A stretch of DNA of 64,000 nucleotides from Hybos culiciformis (lineage: Eukaryota > Arthropoda > Insecta > Diptera > Hybotidae): positions 105,819,372 to 105,883,371 of the forward strand of contig OZ023274.1 of the NCBI GenBank assembly GCA_964007475.1, given 5' to 3'. The notes under the pieces were generated by a model. The model had not been told where the DNA came from. It did no database searches and saw nothing but the letters and a program-made list of their open reading frames with translations. The first letter of the stretch is position 1. Every line of letters begins with the position of its first letter. The translations under genes were made by a program, and so were the position numbers. Positions 59,010 to 64,000 of this stretch are shown here, one piece after another.

Positions 59010-61684
59010 GAATAAATAATAAATGAAAATATTATTTATATAAGATTAAAATAAAGCGCTTAATAACCGTCTTGAAAATATCCAAAATATTTGACAATAA
59101 ATAAATAAAAATCTACAGTCTAAAATAATATTGTGAAAATTTGAATTAATCGACTCGATGCTTAATAAGAACGTGTTGATAAAGTACATATTTTTATTAT
59201 GCTTTCAATTTTCTTTTAATATTACGAAAATTTAAAAATATAAGTTTCACCCAAACTTCATCTAGGTGGTTTTTTATGAACTTGCAAGCCTTTTTAATTT
59301 TTTGCAGTTAAAGGGTCAATTGTTAAACTTAAAAAAAAAAGAATAACATAAGAATTTCATAATCTTTCAAATAATTACAAGAAAATTATAATTCTACTCA
59401 AAGCTCCGTTTTTTCTAAGCTGTAATATGGAATTGTATTATATTGAATATAGCAAAATTGTATATTTCGTTCTGAGTTTTTTTTCATTCAAATAGTTTTT
59501 TTTTCCAATACATTAGAAAAGGTAAATGACCATTAAATTGGCATTGAAATATAATTTTTGTTTCATCAACTGTAAAAAATGATATTTTCAATAAAAAAAA
59601 TACTTTATTATCATCACCATCTACAATAAATGAGAAATGCGTTTATTTTTGTTCATATAAAAATTTAAAATTAGAATCAAAAATATAATATACCTACCAG
59701 TTACCACTATGTACACAATATAATATAATAATATATATTTCAAATTCATTTATTAACATCTTTATAATATTTTTATTATCATCTTTATAATATTAGTTTA
59801 GTATTGAATAATTTTTTTATAGTTCAGCAGATTCTTAATTTAGTTATCGAGTGTCTTAATTTCTCTCAACATTGAACAATTAAAATATAGACTAAGATAT
59901 AATGTATAAAAGCCTAATTATTGTGATATTAATGAAATTCTTCATAACTTCATACTTTATATATTTACTTCTACATAAATGTTTATATTTTGCTTGCAAT
60001 ATATATGATTAAAAAAAGTGGACAGTAATTTTTTGTATTTAAAAAAACGTAAGCAATATTAAGTTCATTCAACCAAAGCAGAGCGGAGTTAGTAAAAAGG
60101 CTATTAACTGAAAGATAAACTTTTAGCTTCTTATTTTTTACATACCAACAAAAGAGTTGGTTACAATTTCTTCCGCTTTTTTTCATCTTTTTTTGAGAAA
60201 AAATCTTCAAATTGTCAACGAAATTAAACCGGAAAATAGTGATTATTAGAATTTCATTTATATTGTTTTTGATCCCTTAAGGGGCATTTTAAAAACAAAT
60301 AAATACAAATTACTATAGAATGAAAGATAACATTAATAATGTGAATTAGAAAGACTAATAAATGTATAAATATTACACAAAGAAGATAAAATTGATGTAC
60401 GAAGAATATAAAATGATCTGTAAGAAAAAAAATCGAAACTAAATTTTTGAATAAAGAAGTTTTTAGTCAATAGGTATGTAGTGTGTACATTATGCAAAAT
60501 TTGATCTTAAATCAAAATTACAAATTACATATACTTAAACATTTTTTTCAGTGGCTACAACATGTCTGCACTTATATTCTTACAAGTTTTCTATAAAAAT
60601 TCACTTAGATTGATCATTGTAGAGGAGAATTATTAACAATACAATAAAGTTGATTTTTTTTCGTTCTTATTTTAAGTGCGATACAGAAGTTTTGGTGACA
60701 TAGGTATTCTAGTAAAACCTTGAGTAAAACAAAAAATATACATATATATATAGAATAAGTTTTTATTTTTATTTATATCATTATAAGTAGGAAAAAATAA
60801 TGACCGAAAACTTTATCTGACCCTTTTTTTTATTAAAATAACGTATTCAACCATGTAAAAAACTATAATTTTTTACAATTGACATAGTTGCATAATTATC
60901 GGAATTTATACTCTCATAATGTATGTTAGTAATATTAGAACGATAAGAACAAGGAAATGTAAAATTATAAATGCGTATAGTAAAAATATATATACCTACT
61001 TACGTGATAAATGGAGAATTTACACATGGAAATCTAAAAGAACTATTGTTTTTCAATTATTTGCTATTACACCAATTTCAAAGTTTTATCCAAATTATTT
61101 TTAGTCTCTGAGTTTAAAAAAACTGAACTAATCTTGTTCGGATACGTATTTCATTGAAATTAAATTTTTCTGCCACTGTTTTATTTATATTAACCCTAAA
61201 CAACAAAATACATTAACCAATGAATAAGGTTTAATTCACATTTACTGTATTGGTAAAATATAAGTATACATGTAACTTATTAAAAACCGCTTACTGTTCA
61301 TGTACGATACTAGTATCTCGTAAAACAGTATTTTATTTTTCACCCACTAAAAAAAAATTGATGTAATCAACATTGTATCTATAATAATTTGTAACATAAT
61401 ATATTATATTGCAATCATTTTGCGCATGGTTGACTTTTGATCTTTAACATTGGTTCAAAATAATTTTTTATGTTGTTTTTATAAAAAAAAAAAATTTTTT
61501 AAATAATTTTTATGAAATTTTTATTCAAATGTGTCAGACATTGTGATTTTGCTTGAACCAAAGCACTTAATACGAATATTTTTTGAGCATATATAGGTAC
61601 TTCCAAAATTTTATTTATTTCAATATAATATAAGTACTTCAGTTTCATATTCATGAAATATATTTCGGAATTAGAGAATCTAAT
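59010..61684. other. AT-rich non-coding stretch
   Basis: The open frame at 59983-60210 (minus; first ATG near 60186) is moderately complex but has no signature. A short duplication (catctttataatatt) lies near 59758-59793. No gene supported. Confidence 0.4.
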
Positions 61685-61870
61685 TCAGCCATTCGAAGAA
61701 ATAAAACAAGTTTGGAATGGAATTCCTTTCAAAATAATTAAGTAATTTGTCTGTAAATAGCAGGGACCACCGTTGTATCCAAAACTAAAAGATTTTGAAC
61801 TAAATATTGAAAGAAAGAAAAGAACAGAAATAAGTGCAATTGTTTTGTCTGGTACTGTATATAAAAACAT
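61685..61870 (-). CDS. Tentative single-exon secreted peptide with two cysteines
   Basis: ATG at 61870, 61 codons, TGA at 61685. A hydrophobic segment (TIALISVLFFLSIFSS) lies about ten residues in. A typical cleavage region (SKSFS) follows, then FGYNGGPCYLQTNYLIILKG and IPFQTCFISSNG, with two Cys 18 residues apart. Codon variety is better than in the surroundings. Against it: no paralogue, no clear promoter, and the opposite strand also holds a 30-codon frame from 61653. A real gene is possible but unproven. Confidence 0.3.
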   Translation of the reverse strand: MFLYTVPDKTIALISVLFFLSIFSSKSFSFGYNGGPCYLQTNYLIILKGIPFQTCFISSNG

Positions 61871-62195
61871 CTGTCATGATATTTAAGTTTGTGATATATC
61901 CGTACCTTAAAATTTATTTATTTTTTTTTTAAATTTTATTAATTATAAGAGTGTCGAGGACAAAAAAAAATTGATTGAAAAAAAAATTGCTATTAAGTTC
62001 CAAAAATGTTTCCATAAAAAAAATTCAGTAATTTGAGAATATAATTTTTTAATGTGTGAGCATAGCAAAAAAAAAACATAAACATAAAACATAAAAAAAA
62101 CAAAAATGGTGGTCTGCCAAATTTTTGATGATTTTAAATTGTTTTAACACTTTTTTTTAATTACTTAGTAAAATAATTAGAAATTTAATAATGTA

Positions 62196-62337
62196 TCCGT
62201 CGCTTATTTTGCAGAATGAGTTAAAAAAGAGATATTTGCAACCAAGATTGCGGCCGCAAATAAAATGTTTCTCTTTTTGGTAGAAAAAGAAGAGAACAAG
62301 AAATGTGACATATCCAATTCTGCAAATACACAACGGA
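62196..62337. mobile_element. Short MITE (142 bp) with TA flanks
   Basis: Imperfect terminal inverted repeats: TCCGTCGCTTATTTTGCAGA on the left and, reverse-complemented, TCCGTTGTGTATTTGCAGAA on the right (about 80% matched with one gap). They are bordered by TA at 62194-62195 and 62338-62339. The interior contains a gcggccgcaa patch and no coding potential. Likely a Tc1/mariner-type non-autonomous insertion. Confidence 0.7.
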
Positions 62338-62339
62338 TA

Positions 62340-64000
62340 TGTAATAATATTATTTTTTTAAATAACTAAAAATTTTGGAAAAGAAAATAAATAAAAAAAT
62401 CGAACTGAAAAGAAAATAATGAATTTTAGTTTTTTTTTATCCATAAAAATACACATACAATGCATACACAGATTAAAATTTTTTTTTGTTTCATTTAATT
62501 AAAGATTTGAACAAAATTATACAGTACCATTATTACATACAAATGAATTTAATGATTCACATACTATACCTATATATTTTTTATATGTATATTTTTTTAA
62601 ATATTCATTTCATTATTAAAATAAAAAAGTTTTTTTATTAAAAAAAATATTATAGATTGTTACCTAATTCAAAATATTTTCTTTTCAATTTGAAATATTG
62701 TATAGTTTTATTTTGTCTTGTAAGAACTATTAAATATATAATGTCAAATGCATTCCATATCATTCTTATAATGATGTTCAAATACACACCCAAAATTATT
62801 AAAAAATTGTTTTGAATAAACAATTCAATTAATTTTTTGTGTTAAACCTACACATTTTTATTTTTTTTTTAAAACAAAGATAAGCTTTATTTTTTTTTAT
62901 TATAAATAATAAGAATAGAATTTGAAAATAACTCTATTAGTAAGTGAAATTGTCTTCAATGGTTTAACCTGTAGAGTTCTTCATATTATATTATATTGAA
63001 TGAGAAAGTTTCACGTAATATTACCTACTTACATTTTTTTTTGCGGTCGAAAATGTTAACTTGAAGGATTCACAGTGTAGATTTTGAGAACATTCAAAAA
63101 TGTTGAGGGCCCAAATATGATAGATTCAGCACTGCTTATGATTAGTAAGCTATGATTATTATTATTACCATTATTCATTAAATATAGAATATGTATGTAT
63201 CTATTATAATAAAGTAATCATCGGAAAATAAAAATAAAAACAAAAAAAAAAGTTTTTTACTTATTGGAACCGTGGAAATAATTTTTTATAATTCTTTTCT
63301 TGTATATAATAAAAAATGCCAATAACAAGTTCAGTATTGTTAAATTAACCTCTTCTGTATAAATATATGTATGTATAAATTTCTAGTAAAATAAAATATA
63401 GTTGATGCAATTAAGCAGTGCATTTTTAACTGAATTTCATGTACATTTGATTGTTTATCACGCAACATAAATTTCTTTTCTAATTATGATTTAATAAATT
63501 TTAAAATAAAAAAAAAATTCTTATAACTTAATACTATATAATTTGATGTGACACCAATTTTTGTTTTTCTTGTTCGGTCAATAAAATCTTGTTATTACAA
63601 TGGAATTCAATTAGATTTTTTTTTTATATATAATACTACATTGTATATATTTATAATATTTAATAATTTTATCAAAAGAAATTGTATTTGTGTAGTGCCT
63701 TTACTTAAGGAAATTTGGTTTATTTTCCGTATACAATTACAAATTGTTAAAGCTAAAGAAATTTGTTCAAAATTGTTTCGAAATATATTTATAATTATAA
63801 CAAAACATTTTGCCATTGGGAAAGCATATAAGAATCGAGACATTCATAATATAATAAATATGATCAGCATATTTTTCGCACTCCTGTGTTGTGTTAAATA
63901 AATTTTGTATCATATATTATACATACATATAATATAAGCAGATATAAGTACATACATAATTATATAAGTAGGTAAATGGATCTGTACATCTTTATATTAA
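62340..64000. other. AT-rich non-coding end of window
   Basis: A 117-codon open frame at 63548-63901 (plus) begins with GTG and has no ATG until 14 codons before its end; it is hydrophobic and matches nothing I know. Otherwise nothing recognised. Confidence 0.4.

Noticed and set aside
63068..63131. Possible hAT end (cagtgtag ... attcagcactg)
   Set aside because: The right side resembles the end of the 8980-9452 family, but no 8-bp duplication or true left end was found.
63548..63901. 117-codon plus-strand frame
   Set aside because: It starts with GTG, lacks ATG until near its end, is hydrophobic without a motif, and a competing frame is open on the other strand; chance cannot be excluded.
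1..64000. CRISPR arrays, operons, prokaryotic defence systems or viral gene sets
   Set aside because: Genes are intron-containing and insect-like; no spaced direct-repeat arrays, ribosome-binding sites or viral hallmark proteins were seen.

Overview
The window looks like insect nuclear DNA, most likely from a fly, although the order is inferred. It is very AT-rich. Genes are split by small GT-AG introns, many of only 57-130 bp. There are an Osiris (DUF1676) gene and an insect-type classical short-chain dehydrogenase, and a tRNA-derived SINE head, non-LTR relics, hAT elements and TA-flanked MITEs are scattered between genes. There is one 200-bp run of N (58810-59009). No bacterial or viral gene set is present.

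Region 1 (about 1.2-17.7 kb) is a tandem cluster of nine short secreted-peptide genes, one on the plus strand and eight on the minus strand. Each has an 18-codon (once 16-codon) signal-peptide exon ending in phase 0, followed by a short exon holding the mature peptide. They fall into three subfamilies: A (1195-1654, 2993-3292, 5847-6186, 7295-7715), B (9822-10379, 11199-11609) and C (12504-12770, 13812-14072, 17115-17644). Most share an I-N/S-x-G-R-D-x-N/Q-I/V core. Pro-rich dipeptides precede the core in A and C, and the tails differ: W-rich ending GK in A, GGFMG in B, GFWGL in C. The last C gene has extra duplicated 66-nt exons. Two more genes at 23.1-25.0 kb (23107-23596 and 24711-25045) look like outlying members. 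The layout resembles dipteran immune-induced peptides such as Bomanins, but no function is proven here.

Region 2 (20.9-31.1 kb) holds the best-recognised genes. These are a four-exon Osiris gene (20939-22322), an orphan three-exon secreted protein (25939-26327), and a three-exon classical SDR oxidoreductase of the farnesol-dehydrogenase/DHRS11-like type (26921-29994). The first intron of the SDR contains an antisense gene for a Cys-rich protein built of about eight CX3C-X7-CX3C modules (28129-29562). A tentative small secreted peptide follows at 30734-31060.

Region 3 (31-64 kb) is mostly non-coding. A signal-peptide-bearing first exon (33659-33791) opens what may be a gene with a very long intron. 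A two-exon secreted peptide (49147-49603) and weaker mini-gene candidates (38690-38812, 61685-61870) lie downstream. Two MITEs (44700-44958, 62196-62337) have clear inverted ends and TA flanks.

The most original content is the expanded secreted-peptide family and the CX3C-repeat gene nested in the SDR. Exon joins were deduced by eye from splice signals, reading phase and similarity between paralogues, not from transcripts.
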